64,000 bases of DNA from Prostheceraeus crozeri (lineage: Eukaryota; Platyhelminthes; Polycladida; Euryleptidae): contig CAJQUW010011250.1 of assembly GCA_907163375.1 (NCBI GenBank), positions 1-64,000 of the forward strand, written 5' to 3'. The notes beneath the pieces are model-generated. The model had not been told where the DNA came from, searched no databases, and saw only the letters and a list, made by a program, of their open reading frames with translations. Position 1 is the stretch's first letter. Each line of letters opens with the position of its first letter. The position numbers and the translations under genes are program-made. Shown piece after piece: positions 19,603 to 31,140 of this stretch.

Positions 19603-21000
19603 ATGTCGTTTTATCATATTTTGCTTAGCAATGCGGCTACAAAGAGATTTACTAGTAATCGAGCCGCAGTCTTTTCTACTCCCATTGATCATGCACAACA
19701 GCTAAATGGGAATTGGGAAGTGGGTGTCACTCAACTTGTTTATAGCAACTGTGTCTATACTTTTGATCATGAGGTGATGACTATTAATATGAGACGTACA
19801 GCTGCTTACCAATGTGAAAAGGGCTGCCGAGTATACATTCCACAGTGGCCAAAGAAAGATCTCTTATCATGTAAAAAGTTTATATATGATTTCTTGAATA
19901 AAGCGTGTAAACATATTGCCCAATTTACTCCACACAATGATGATTATACTTATATACATCATGTAGTTGAGAAAGATTGGATTGTTGGTTTAAGTCCAAG
20001 TTTAAGAAATGATTTAGGTTACCTCGCTAGCGCCTTGACAAGCTATGATAATTTTAACGTTAATTACCACATAAGTGCTCATAAACAGTTAATATATCGA
20101 GAGGAAGCTTATTATGTAGATCTTATTCCAAAAAATGAGAAGACGTTGGTGAAGAAGATTGTGATTAAGCCAAGAAAGACAAACATGACTCCTGAAACAT
20201 TATTGAAGAAATTTAATTATCTCCTTCGAGTTGATGGTAAACAAGTGGCAACATTGACTTATATTAAATCATCTAATCATATTGCAATAAGTAAATTAAA
20301 TGATGATGATCTAGTATTAATTTGTTCAAAAGATTTTCATCAGTTCTTGCGACATCATTCTGCAGCTGTTCATGGAAAATTTAATATGCAACATTTACCA
20401 TGTGAAAGGTCAAATCAATTTGATACAGAATGGAGCGTATCTTTATACAGAAAGTGTGTAGAGCCTTTCGGTGGTATCTTACATGAAACAAGAGTGCTGA
20501 TGCCTCGCATCATTACTTCAGTTAAATTGGTTGTAGATTATTTAAATGAAGTGATTAATGACCAACATATTTCATTTTCTGAAAAAGAAGGTACTTTGTC
20601 TCTCACTATAAGTGGAAAAGGTATTGAACTAATTATGGATAAAACTCTAATGGACATTTTGGGTTTTGACCAAAATATCTTTAAAAGTGGTACTGTAACC
20701 AAAGCTAGCGCAGACATGTCGCTATCGCGTCGTATTAACTATTTTCAGATATATTCCAATATTGGTGAAGATGTACGTGTGGGAGATGTTGAAGCTCCAT
20801 TGTTAGCAATGATACCATACCAGCCAAAGAGCTGCAGTATTTTATCTGAGCATACTTTCAAGAAAGTGCATTATACAAAGCTGAAATCAAACTACATCCC
20901 ACAAATTGATATTGCCATTTATGACGATGCTGGTGCGTTGATTCCTTTTCATAAAGATGCTGTGACAAGTATCACACTCCATTTCCGAATGAAGAGTTAA
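19603..21000 (+). CDS. Conserved large Polinton protein, copy A (structural-like)
   Basis: 465 residues from ATG 19603 (MSFYHILLSNAATKRF). The N-terminus (LLSNA...RFTSNRAA...HAQQLNGNWEVGVTQLVYS) and the C-terminus (YIPQIDIAIYDDAGALIPFH, ending in TLHFRMKS) mark a family carried in many animal Polintons: N-terminal SNAS...N...L...WEVGL and C-terminal ...G..IPF...V..TLHFR. The role is unknown; its place beside the capsid genes suggests a virion or surface protein. A diverged second copy follows. The frame looks whole. Confidence 0.72.
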   Translation: MSFYHILLSNAATKRFTSNRAAVFSTPIDHAQQLNGNWEVGVTQLVYSNCVYTFDHEVMTINMRRTAAYQCEKGCRVYIPQWPKKDLLSCKKFIYDFLNKACKHIAQFTPHNDDYTYIHHVVEKDWIVGLSPSLRNDLGYLASALTSYDNFNVNYHISAHKQLIYREEAYYVDLIPKNEKTLVKKIVIKPRKTNMTPETLLKKFNYLLRVDGKQVATLTYIKSSNHIAISKLNDDDLVLICSKDFHQFLRHHSAAVHGKFNMQHLPCERSNQFDTEWSVSLYRKCVEPFGGILHETRVLMPRIITSVKLVVDYLNEVINDQHISFSEKEGTLSLTISGKGIELIMDKTLMDILGFDQNIFKSGTVTKASADMSLSRRINYFQIYSNIGEDVRVGDVEAPLLAMIPYQPKSCSILSEHTFKKVHYTKLKSNYIPQIDIAIYDDAGALIPFHKDAVTSITLHFRMKS

Positions 21001-21006
21001 TGCAAA
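21000..21006 (+). promoter_or_regulatory. ATGCAAA motif upstream of copy B
   Basis: ATGCAAAC overlaps the last base of the copy A stop codon and lies 40 nt before ATG 21040. Confidence 0.6.
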
Positions 21007-21009
21007 CGT

Positions 21010-22559
21010 ATGCTAATATATTTTTCCAATGTGAATAATATGGAAAGTGAAAATAAGGACTCGTTTCTAATCTACTTGCCCAGTAATGCTTCTATGAATA
21101 AATTTCCCAAAAATAAACCATCAGACTATCGAGTAGAATTAAATCGCCCACTGCATTTAGAAGGTGAATGGGGGTTGGCGTTTCTAGTATTTGCTATGAT
21201 AGCAATATTCAGAATGTGAATGATTTGGAAGAAATGATATTGACTCCTCGCACCCATGATGGAATAACGATGAATAATGCATTTCAGTTCCCATACAATT
21301 TAACATCAGATGGAAAGTGGAACTATGAATGGATTCAGATAAAATCAGATTCTTATGAGCCATTTGGGAATGAGAAAATTATTAAGGCATTCAACAGTGG
21401 TAATACTTCCATCATGAAGAATAAAAATCAGAAAGCTTATGAGTTTACTATCTATCATTGGAGTGGGAGACAGTTCCTCCGCTTTCATTCTTTTACTAAA
21501 GGTCTTACGCTGAGGTTGGATAGTGAATTCTATCCGCATCTCGGTTTTGGTCATGGACTACATCTAACGTCAATTGCTACTGCAAATGTTAGAAAAGTTT
21601 ATTCAAATCGAATCAACAAATTTCATTATAGATTTAAAATATTTGATGAAGATGTTGTAGAATGCGAAGAACGCATCATTTTGAAAAAGCGTGGTGTTCA
21701 ACCTTTATCACTTATTGAGTTAGTAAAACGATGGAATGAGACTGTGGGTAAGAAGTATGGAGAGAAAATTATGGCGGACAAAAATAAGTTGGTTATTCAG
21801 AAATATAATGACAAACTTACAGTTTATTTCTCTCCAACCTTGCGTCATTTTGTAAGACATTATACACCTATTATTGGAAGCGGTGTGGTATATGCTTCTC
21901 ATGAATATCACACTAAAGCTGATTCAGTTAATGATGAATGGTGGGTGGACATCTATGGCGATCGCATCAAGAAAATTTACCAGTCTTATGAAGAATCTAA
22001 AGTTGCTATCAATATAATGCCGCGTCTATATCATACAGTTGAAAGCTTCATTCATGTAGTAAATCCTTATATACAACAGAAGTTGAAGCATGTGATGAAA
22101 AGTAAATATGATGTAAAGACACACCACATTTCGTTTTCAATTGAAAATCAACGCGTTGTTCTGAGACTGGGTGATGACATTCAATGTCAATTGAGTAAAA
22201 ATTTGAAAAAACTCTTTGGTTTTTCAATGCTACAAACTGTGTTTGCTGCTGCGCATACGATTGGTATAGAAACACCAATGACACTTGATAAACATGAACA
22301 GCACCTTTACATTCAAAGTGATTTGATTCTACCTATTTCTGTTGGTGAGAAAAAAGAATACATTTTACGTGATTTCATTCATGATAAAGACGCTTCATAT
22401 GGAATAGTCGAGAAGATGTTTGAATCTATTTTCTATCATCCCGTCGTCAAACAAACTATACCCTCTATTGCTATCAAAATTACCAATGGTTTACAAGAGT
22501 GCATCCATGTGAAAGATACTAAATCCCTCATAACGTTAGTGTTTCGGAAAACAAAGTGA
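21010..22559 (+). pseudogene. Conserved large Polinton protein, copy B, broken
   Basis: Paralogue of copy A: it opens with LIYLPSNASMNKFPKNKPSD and LHLEGEWG and closes with IAIKITNGLQECIHV and LVFRKTK. Overall similarity to copy A is low but the start and end signatures agree. The likely start is ATG 21040. The gene looks broken (about one break). Two diverged copies in one element imply an old duplication with separate roles, for example two surface components. Confidence 0.65.
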
Positions 22560-22864
22560 AGTCTTTATACAACATTTATTGAAATATGTACATGAATGTG
22601 AAGGAATAGACTTTATACAACATCCACTGAAAATATATACATGAGCGCACTTCAATAAACATTGTTATATACAAAAAGTCTTTTTACTTCGTGAAGGGTG
22701 GAAATATACAGGGATAGGAAAAATGTCTTTCAGTGGAAAAGTCATCACATGGGGAATGTACAGATGTGGACACATATTCACAAGGAAAAAACAATCTCAT
22801 GCGATACATAAAACAACAATGTTTATCTACAGAAATCAACATCAAAATACTAAGTTAAGGATGA
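22560..22864. other. Convergent 3' region between copy B and polymerase
   Basis: No gene. A ~48-bp direct repeat (GACTTTATACAACAT...TGAAA) occurs at about 22560-22605 and 22608-22655. AATAAA at about 22655 may serve as plus-strand poly(A) signal. Confidence 0.5.
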
Positions 22865-25800
22865 TTATGCTAAGACGTCTCCTGAATGTGGTAGTGTGAG
22901 TTTAATTCTTTTGGGTGGTGGTATGTTTGTGTCAGGATGTCCATGTGGAAGAGATATGTTGTGTTCTAGCCAGCACCTCTTATCCTCCCATGCTGAAAGC
23001 GCCCGTTTCCTAAAAGTATGAGTTTTGATCTCATGCGACTTAGATTTTAAGATTGTCATATTGACAAACGTTATATTTTTATTTCTATAGGCTTTCCTGA
23101 AATTCTTATGTTTCATGTTAGAGACCAATGATCTTGATATGCCTTTAGCGCGCTTAATGCTATCATCACTATCCTTTAATTTCATAGAATACATTTTAGG
23201 GCGGAGGAGAATCATTTCAGCTATCTCCTTCCCTGCTGTCTCATCCTTAAAGCAGCCAAGTTTTGCCTTATTTTTGATGGAGTATAGTGGATGATTAGCA
23301 GGATAATTTGATGTATCAAAATATCTTTCTAAAGATTTTCCTACTTCATTAAAATTTAAATCTTTTTGAGTGGTAATACCTAAAAAGAAACTATCTGTGT
23401 CACCACCCAACAAACGAACCTCTTTTACGAGAGGACACGGTTTTAGTATTTTATAGAAGAGTTGATACATTTCAAGCTTGGAGTAATCTAGAACAGCTTG
23501 ACCAATATAGATGGGTTTGCACAACTCAACTTCAGATTTTATCATTTTAATACCTACAAGATCCTCATCGATTATGTCTCTATCGATGAATAGAGGTGAT
23601 GAGATCAATTTGTGATACTTTTGATCATCATTAACTAGTTTGTAGTTTACGCGCTTTCTAACATCCTCCATCGTCTTACCAAATAGACTGTTGTTCTTAT
23701 ATTTATAAAAATCTTTTTCAAAATTATTTTGGGCTAGTGCACGTTTCTGACTGTTACTATCTATGTAGGGTTTGAGGAAGGCTTTCTGTCTAAATTTAAT
23801 AATGCGGTGAACTCTTTTTAAAATCATGCCCATTTCTAAATAAAATTTTAAGATGCTAAAGTGGACTAGATAGTTTTCCTTATCATATTGAGTGAGTAAA
23901 AGTTTGCGGCAAGGCTTATACTTGGGTTGTCCACATGATTCTAAATCTTTATGAAATTGTTTCATAAAGTCGGAAAACATATCTTTACTCACTTCACCTG
24001 ATTCGGGTGCGAGTGGAAAATCTACGGTTTTATGTTTAATATTATTTGGATAGATTAGATCTATCTCAAAATAATATCCCCATTCACCTTCATCTGGAAT
24101 TGCTAGTATGTTGGAAGGGTTGGAGAAATGTTGAATTTCACTATCATCTAACCAGCTAAACTCAGAGTGAGGTAGCGGTTTGGATAATGAACTACCATAC
24201 AAATTATTTTGGTCATAATACTTCAGATGAGTCTGGTCATTACCTACTATTTTTGATTTTAACCTATGTTTATTTACAAATGTGAGACCACCGCGAATTC
24301 CTCGCTCAAATAAATTATACATCTCTGGATCTTGTAAGAGATGAATGGTCTCACCAGTCATTTTAAAAGCAGACTTAAATGACATGGCTGGCAGACTGAC
24401 AAAGTGGACGGGATCTAACTTATCTTCTTCTAATGCCACTCGTCGAAACTCCTGAAATACATCAGCCAGCAAAAATACATCTAACTTAAGGTAGGCAATC
24501 ATATATTCACCAAATGTATGGCAGTCAAATTTTATCCATGCATCTTGTGCATGATCATAATCTTCGGTCTTACATTCTGCGCCGCTCAAATCATTTTTAA
24601 ATTTATCTATGGGCGGAAGAGAAGTCTCGCCGAGTTTACTAATTGCATCAAAATATGCATATGGAAAGACTCCTTTCCGTGTGATGACTTCATCGGTTAG
24701 ATTTGGATATTGTTTCTTAAGATTTTGTGTTAGTGGAAGAGACTTTAGATTTTGCACGAGAGAGGCCAGTGATGCAGTCATAAATTGGTAGGAATCTAAA
24801 AATTTTATATCAAAATAGACCGTCTTATTTTCTTTAGTTTTATCGACAGGCACTTTTGCTGTCATGGCCATAAACTTCTCTCTCGTTTGTGCTATTACAT
24901 CAAGCTTCCACTCTTTCATTTGACCTAAACCTCCTTTTATTATCATATGGCTGTCGTAGCCCTTGAAATTATGGAAAATGACGGGTAATGTACGCCGCTT
25001 CATCCTCAGCGAAAAATTACATTTTGAACAGAGTGCGTTTCTAAATTTACCAGTGATGTGGTCATGGTCGCGCACTTTCTTAATCTTATCATCGTCAAAT
25101 GTTTTCCTACATTTGGGGCAAACGTTGCAACTATCAAATTTTGCTTGATCATCTGCTGTCATATGCAATGATCTGCGATAGAGTTCACCATCATACTTTT
25201 GTTGAAATTTTACAGCCTGTTCGAGGAATTGTAGGAATTGGTAAATACAATCCTCACCTTGCCAGACGTGCATTTTATTTTTTCTATTTTGGAAATGGTC
25301 ATGCCATACTTCATAGCAGGAAATGGCTGCTGGTCGATGGATGTTATCATCGATATAACATTCGATGTCAGCATAGATGACACGAAGAGGACTTAGTTCA
25401 TCGCCATTCTCTCTATATGAAAACTCCTTATCTTTGGGCATGCGTTCCATTTGCAGTTTACCTCGCTTACACCACTCATAATGAGTTTCAAATTTGTTTT
25501 TACTCCTAAAGTTCCGAATGCATCTGTCACAGTAATAAATCTCTGATGAGGTAGAATTTCTTAAGTGGTGGTATAAGCGAGAGATTTTGGGAATGCCGCA
25601 GTAGTGCCATTCCTCACTATCATCCTGTCTTACTAATAAAAGGTTGACAACATGATCATAACAACTCGAACGCGAGTTGTAGCGCACACCCTTCAATCCC
25701 TTTTCCCAAACATGGAGAACTATTTTAATGTTGTTCAATTTTTCAAATTTTTCTATATCTTTAATTTTCATATCGTCACTATTACAGTCATCGAAGTTTA

Positions 25801-26839
25801 ATTCATTCTCCCACTGCCTATAGCTATATGTACGATTTCGATTCGCATTGATGTCATTATAGTGGAGAATGGAGAGGACAGCATATTTAAAACATTGCGA
25901 TTCGCAATCGACATTGATGACTGCTGTTTTGTTTTTTAAATTTTTTGGAAGTTTAAAGGAGCCTCGACCACTATGATTTCCTAATAAACTGATTTTAAAT
26001 AAGGCGGACTCAATGCCGTCAAAAATGAGACCGCTATCGCGCTCGTTAAATTTATCAATATTTAATTTTAATCCTTGGATGTGAAAATTTATCCAAGACT
26101 CATAGTCTACAACCTCGGTTGCAGGAGAGGAGGGTATGTGAAACTCCAACCTCTCTATTATTTGTCCAGTATGGTGGTCGATTTTTACATATTTTATTTT
26201 AAGATAGATGAGCGCCTTCATCCTAAAATTGTCTAAATTGTTGAAGAGCGCTTCTATCAATGATGAATTTTGATGAAACCATTCCTCAAAGTTAGCAATG
26301 GTTTCTGAGGAGTCCATCTGGTAGTTCCTCACTAAATTATTTATGGACACTTCAGTGAGTTGGATAGAGGAGGTACCGTTGGTGTAGCTATCGTTCGTGT
26401 GTGTATGTTGAAGTCTGTGCGAAGATAGTTCAAAACGTGTCTCGAAAGACTGAGCGCACAAGTCGCAAGAAAAGGAGACGACGTTAACAGAATCATCCCC
26501 ACCTCCGGAGATTGATGCCGGCTTAGGTCGACAAACACCTCGCTTGATGTGTCGGGTGAGATCCCATTTCCTCGTGAAGATGTGCCCACAGTCAGCACAT
26601 TCCCACTCGTTACCATGTCGCGACAGTTCTGAGCTGGAACTCACATCGCCTGAAAGAGAAATCATTCTATCATCTCTGTTCAAGCCTCAGTGTATTGTTG
26701 CAACCTACCTTGACTCAATAACTCTAAACTTTCCTCGAGAAGGGAGGGCGTTGGTGATGAAGTTGATGCCTGAAATTGAGGAAGATGCTATGAACCACAC
26801 GTTTGAGGGAGATGAGAGAGGAAATCTTCAACTTACCAT
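22865..26839 (-). CDS. Protein-primed DNA polymerase B (Polinton)
   Basis: About 1,290 residues. N-terminus: two C2H2-type fingers (WECADCGHIF..., FSCDLCAQSFE...) and a later one (YYCDRCIRNF). Exonuclease motifs: VIYADIECYI, FHNFKGYDSH, YLKLDVFLLADVF. Polymerase motifs: YYDQNNLYGSSLS, KNNSLFGKTM, LGGDTDSFFLGI. This is the full protein-primed PolB set that copies the element from its ends. At the 5' end an ATG at 26839-26837 meets a donor at once; introns of 66 bp (26771-26836) and 59 bp (26650-26708) with consensus borders fit the frame. The gene looks whole. Confidence 0.93.
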
Positions 26840-27011
26840 TTCAATGAAATCAAGTTTAAGGTTGATGCTTCAATAAGATAGAGACTTCACTCAATTAATA
26901 TGTCTCAAATTTGGAATTCACTTGTACACCTCAAATAATAGCAGAATTCGCTAGAGAATACTTCACTTATACGTCTCAAAGACAGAGTGAAATGACACGG
27001 ATGTCACTTTG

Positions 27012-27059
27012 CTTATATCCTTTCATGCTCATCATTCATTGGCTGTTCATTCTGATTGG
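27012..27059 (-). promoter_or_regulatory. CCAAT/TATA promoter of the polymerase gene
   Basis: On the minus strand, CCAAT words (27059-27055, 27042-27038) precede TATAAG (27017-27012). The leader to ATG 26839 is about 145 nt. A plus-strand gene starts at 27133, so the region is a divergent promoter. Confidence 0.65.
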
Positions 27060-27132
27060 TTGCTTGTTGATACTTAAGAATTAGAAAAATGTTAAAGTTA
27101 TCATTATTCAAAGTCAGCATTTCAAAGACAAC

Positions 27133-27563
27133 ATGACAAGTCCTCCAACAACACCAAATGCCGCATTGGAGTTCTCCTCTCCATGCACATCAGCAAAGGT
27201 GCTCGTTACACCAAATGCACCAAGAAAGGCGAAGGTGGAGAAGACATACAATCTCGACAATATACGAAAGTTATCGGAGGACGATGAAGAGGAGTTGCCC
27301 GACCTAACAGGCATACGGTGGAAATATTTACAATATGATGTCGAAGGGGTGATGGAGATGACCAGCAAGTCGCAGTTGCATCAAATATGGGAGTGGTACA
27401 CCCTAACTCCCAACCGCGAACCGTGGCGGAGTGGGCGTACATTGACAACGTGAGGGACGCTGCAGAAGAACGTTTAAAGCAGCTCAACTGTTTTTGTGAT
27501 CTATGTGAAGTCAGACTCTGGGACGATATTGACGATGAAGACCTTTTAAAATACATGCCATAA
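27133..27563 (+). pseudogene. Small acidic Polinton ORF, probably broken
   Basis: Begins MTSPPTTPNAALEFSS, Pro/Ser/Thr-rich, then an acidic stretch (KLSEDDEEELPDLTG) and a Trp-containing segment (GIRWKYLQYDVEG). Coding-like sequence near the end has a CFCDLC motif. The gene looks broken (about one break). It is followed by AATAAA at about 27563. Divergent from polymerase and probably transcribed with it. Not recognised. Confidence 0.4.
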
Positions 27564-27763
27564 TAAATGTTTATTTCGTATTATCTTTGCTTTCATACTG
27601 ACTTACTTGAATGGGGCTTTAGTGAATAATTTAACCATGTATACTTTTTCATTTGGAAATAGTAGCACGCTTAGTTTAACTTGCAAATCTTATAACATTT
27701 CATATGGGTGATAATGGTAGATGAAATAGTGTTAAATAAAATTAAGATAGCTTACATGATTCT

Positions 27764-28294
27764 GGGATAGCAATCGACTGCGATCCATGTGTAAAGAGCT
27801 TGTTAGACTATGGAAGAGAGAAGTGTGTTATGTTGCGTGTGGCGCGTGAGTGTCCTCCCTTTCATTCCATTCATCAATTCGTCTCATTGATAGAGACAGG
27901 TAGAACTCATGGCTCTCATAACGTATGCAATGGAAAGTTTTAGGCAACCTTCGACAGTTGGCTAAATGTCGCCCTGGCGCGAATGCATACTACGTTGAGA
28001 CAGAGGCAATCACTTGCAAACATGACGCAGAGAGGTTTAACAAGATTGACCATTGCCGAATGTCCCTTGCGGTATACATAGCTACGGGTTTCACCGCCGC
28101 CCTTTACAGGAACGCCCGTCGAAAGGAAGTATTACACCGAACTTCATTTGCAACGTTCAAGTTGACTGATAGCAGATTCAACTTAATGATAGTATTCGCC
28201 AGTCCGAAGACTGCCCAGGGCAAACCGCGTGGAGGTTCTATCATGTCTTGCCCCATGGTGGCCCTTAAGAGAGCCGATGGTTCATTCTCGGGAT
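27764..28294. repeat. 531-bp duplicated block, copy 1
   Basis: Nearly identical to 28648-29169 apart from one 9-bp difference and scattered changes. A plus-strand open frame of 123-125 residues occurs in both copies but runs past the block edge, so I do not trust it as a gene. Read on the minus strand, the block starts 9 nt after the stop of the 83-aa ORF. Confidence 0.85.
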
Positions 28295-28302
28295 TAGGCT
28301 GA

Positions 28303-28554
28303 CTATTGGCTTGAATAGTCAAGGGGTATGACGCTTAGATTGTCATAAACCCTATACCGCCGAGGTCGTACTGGTGCATCCGGCACCTTTCGGATGCGGG
28401 TGGTATTTGGAGTCCACACCTCATCCGTCCAAATGATCCTCTTGATCTTCCCCTTCTTCTCATCCTCATCCCACTCGTCGAGGATGACGAACTCGGGAAT
28501 GGCGTTATCTTCATCAATGAAGACGGGAATGTTGTCGGCAGATGTGGCTTCCAT
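28303..28554 (-). CDS. Small acidic protein, 83 aa, unknown
   Basis: MEATSADNIPVFIDEDNAIP, then an acidic run (LDEWDEDEKKGKIKR) and a basic patch (VRPRRYRVYDNL). A TATATAAG box on the minus strand (28602-28595) lies 41 nt before the ATG, a good promoter position. It sits between the two copies of the duplicated block. No family recognised; the isolated TATA promoter makes it likelier to be real than its size suggests. Confidence 0.45.
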   Translation of the reverse strand: MEATSADNIPVFIDEDNAIPEFVILDEWDEDEKKGKIKRIIWTDEVWTPNTTRIRKVPDAPVRPRRYRVYDNLSVIPLDYSSQ

Positions 28555-28594
28555 CGTGACTTCAAATTGAATGAGAAGCGCTACAATCTTCTAG

Positions 28595-28602
28595 CTTATA
28601 TA
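28595..28602 (-). promoter_or_regulatory. TATA box of the 83-aa gene
   Basis: TATATAAG on the minus strand, 41 nt upstream of ATG 28554. Confidence 0.55.
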
Positions 28603-28647
28603 GGGTTTTCAACAATGAATTGCTCAACAGCGAATCAGAATGCTTCA

Positions 28648-29169
28648 GGGATAGCAATCGACTGCGATCCATGTGTAAAGAGCTTGTTAGACTACGGAAG
28701 AGAGAAGTGTGTTATGTTGCGTGAGTATCCTCCCTTTCATTCCATTCATCAATTCGTCTCATTGATAGAGACAGGTAGAACTCATGGCTCTCATAACGTA
28801 TGCAATGGAAAGTTTTAGGCAACCTTCGACAGTTGGCTAAATGTCGCCCTGGCGCGAATGCATACTACGTTGAGACAGAGGCAATCACTTGCAAACATGA
28901 CGCAGAGAGGTTTAACAAGATTGACCATTGCCGAATGTCCCTTGCGGTATACATAGCTACGGGTTTCACCGCCGCCCTTTACAGGAACGCCCGTCGAAAG
29001 GAAGTATTACACCGAACTTCATTTGCAACGTTCAAGTTGACTGATAGCAGATTCAACTTAATGATAGTATTCGCCAGTCCGAAGACTGCCCAGGGCAAAC
29101 CGCGTGGAGGTTCTATCATGTCTTGCCCCATGGTGGCCCTTAAGAGAGCCGATGGTTCATTCTCGGGAT
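28648..29169. repeat. 522-bp duplicated block, copy 2
   Basis: Second copy of 27764-28294. On the minus strand it begins 12 nt after the stop of the spliced Ser-rich gene, the same relation copy 1 has to the 83-aa gene, so the block acts as a common 3' region for two minus-strand genes. Confidence 0.85.
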
Positions 29170-29180
29170 AATTTAAGGAC

Positions 29181-30519
29181 TCAAGCTTGCCGCTTCGCCT
29201 CCGGCTCGTTCACGGAAGCAGGTGGTCGCTTCTCTTTGATATCTGTAAAGAAAGAAGTTGTTAGTTATTATCTTGAACTCTAAGTTACTTGTTTTAAACT
29301 TACAGATCTTCTCAGGACGTGGCTCGAACAGGAATCCTGTGATCGCCTCCTTGTGGTCGAATGTAAAGTGAAGGCATTCGATACCTTTTTTAGCCCTGCT
29401 ATAACACATCTCGTCTCTGCCACGTTCACAGAGGAGCGGTCTTGCGGGCACACGTCCTTTCTTGTCAAGGGGAATGTGGAGGCGACTTGATCGTCGAGTA
29501 CTGCTACTCATTACTTGCTGGTGCAGCTCCTGATTAGTCGCCACCACCTTCCCCAACTGCTTTCGCAGCCCTTCCACCTCCTCCCTCATCTTTCTTAACT
29601 CCTTCTCCTGACTCTCTCTCTCGATGAGGAGCTGCTCTTCTTTAGCCTTACTAGCGAGGTGCGAGAACCTCTCGCGATCGAGCTCTCCTTCTTTCTCAAA
29701 AAGACTAGCTTGAGTCTTCTTGAGCTCCTGAGTGACTCGCGAGAGGTTCTCGGAACTCGCTTTATAGAAGAAGCAGTCCCTCTTCCACACCTCCAACTCA
29801 TTCTTCAGCTTGTCATAGTTATCAACCAGTGGTGGGCGCATAATGAAGTTGCGACATTGAGCCGCAATCCCACCACTGGTTGATAACTTAGCCGGCTGCA
29901 CCTCGCTATCGAGGTCAACGTCCCTCACCGCCTCTACCTCGCTATCGAGGTAGACACTCTCGACTAGGTCAACCTTCGTCGAGCCTTTATCCTCCTCCTC
30001 TTCCTCACTGTCGCTGCTACTTGTAGCCGACTCATCGCTAGAGGAGGAGGAGGAGGAGGATTTACTCGACTTCGGAGAAGACTCAATCGGAGTGGGTGAG
30101 AGAGCCTTTGCTGGCATGCTAGAAGATGGAGCCTCTGCTGTCGTGATAGACTCGACAGCAGACTGAGCCTCTAGAATCGGGGTGGGCGAGAGAGCCTTTG
30201 CTGGTGCACAAGATGAGGGAGGCTTTGCTGACGTGATAGCCTCGATAGCACACTGAGTCTCCAGAGCTTTCAACTCTGAGCTGAAGAGACTTTGCTTCGC
30301 CTCCTCAGTCAGCTCTGGTTGACTGCAGCTGCTATGCTTGGCATGCCACTCCGGTAGCGTCTCGACAAGGCGAGATGCATTATGGCTGCTACAAAAGTAT
30401 CGAATGCCCCCTACCATTCGCTTATGTGCACAAGAATGCTTCTTAAAGGCATCGCTGCGAAAAATCTTTGAGCAGACGCAAAGCTTAAAAGCCGTCTTTG
30501 CGTTGTTGTAGTTAACCAT
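29181..30519 (-). CDS. Ser/acidic-rich coiled-coil protein, spliced, unknown
   Basis: Start ATG 30519 (MVNYNNAKTAFKLCVCSKIF). The N-terminus has a Cys/His-rich segment (CVCSKIF...HSCAHKRM...CSSHNAS) that may bind zinc. The middle is low-complexity: repeated AKALSPTPI and a run of serine followed by acidic residues. Residues of about 260-370 form a strong coiled coil (ELKKTQASLFEKEGELDRER and onward). A 61-bp intron (29243-29303, GTAAGT...TTTACAG) lies near the end; after it the frame ends with a short basic tail at 29181. The frame looks whole. Perhaps a regulatory or chromatin-binding nuclear protein. Confidence 0.6.
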
Positions 30520-31131
30520 TTTCTGAAGTGAAAAGGGGAAAACAATGATTATAATTCCGTAAACGTTTGATAGCAAACGGAAAAGAATGATTTTACACTT
30601 AGTGAGGAATGATAGATTTGAGTGTAGTGAGTGGCACTAGATCCCGTCGACAGCCCGAAGGCCTTGTACTGATCACTAGGGAAGTGAGAGATCTTCCCCG
30701 ATACCCGCTCTTTACAGCTGAAGACATCATTGTCACTGCCCCGAAGTGGTAACAGGAACGCCGAGTCAAAGGTAGTGATCAGTAGCTGGGATCCAACCCC
30801 TCAAAGCTGCCTTAGACTTAGTTACATTTCAAATCTGATAGCAGATTTGAACTCAGCATACTTGAAAACCTTAGTCTACATGTTAAAACTTTGAAAAAAC
30901 TGAAAATTAAGAATTTTTAAAAAATTCCGCATTTTACTACTCATACTACTTTTAAAAAATTTTATCAGTAGTAAAGACACTATCAAACTCTATCACACAA
31001 ACTTTGAAGTAAGAAGATAGCTTGCCTACTTCAAAAGATAGAGTCCTTTGCAACCCGATATCGGGAGCTCAGAGCGACGACCGTCGCTTACCTCGTCTTT
31101 CGATGAAGTGATCAGACTTGCGTTGTCGGGG
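30520..31131 (-). other. Leader region of the Ser-rich gene
   Basis: Read on the minus strand: a donor GTAAGC at 31091 and an acceptor CCTTTTCACTTCAG ending at about 30523, 3 nt before ATG 30519, fit a leader intron of about 570 bp. No other gene is seen here. A short inverted pair AGTAGTA/TACTACT lies at about 30936-30975. Confidence 0.5.
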
Positions 31132-31140
31132 GTTTATATA
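31132..31140 (-). promoter_or_regulatory. TATA box of the Ser-rich gene
   Basis: TATATAAAC on the minus strand, about 45 nt before the predicted leader donor site. Confidence 0.55.

Noticed and set aside
28800-29171. 123-residue plus-strand frame in both duplicated blocks as a gene
   Set aside because: It continues across the block edge and stops by chance in flanking sequence. The block lies directly behind minus-strand genes, so a 3' region is likelier.
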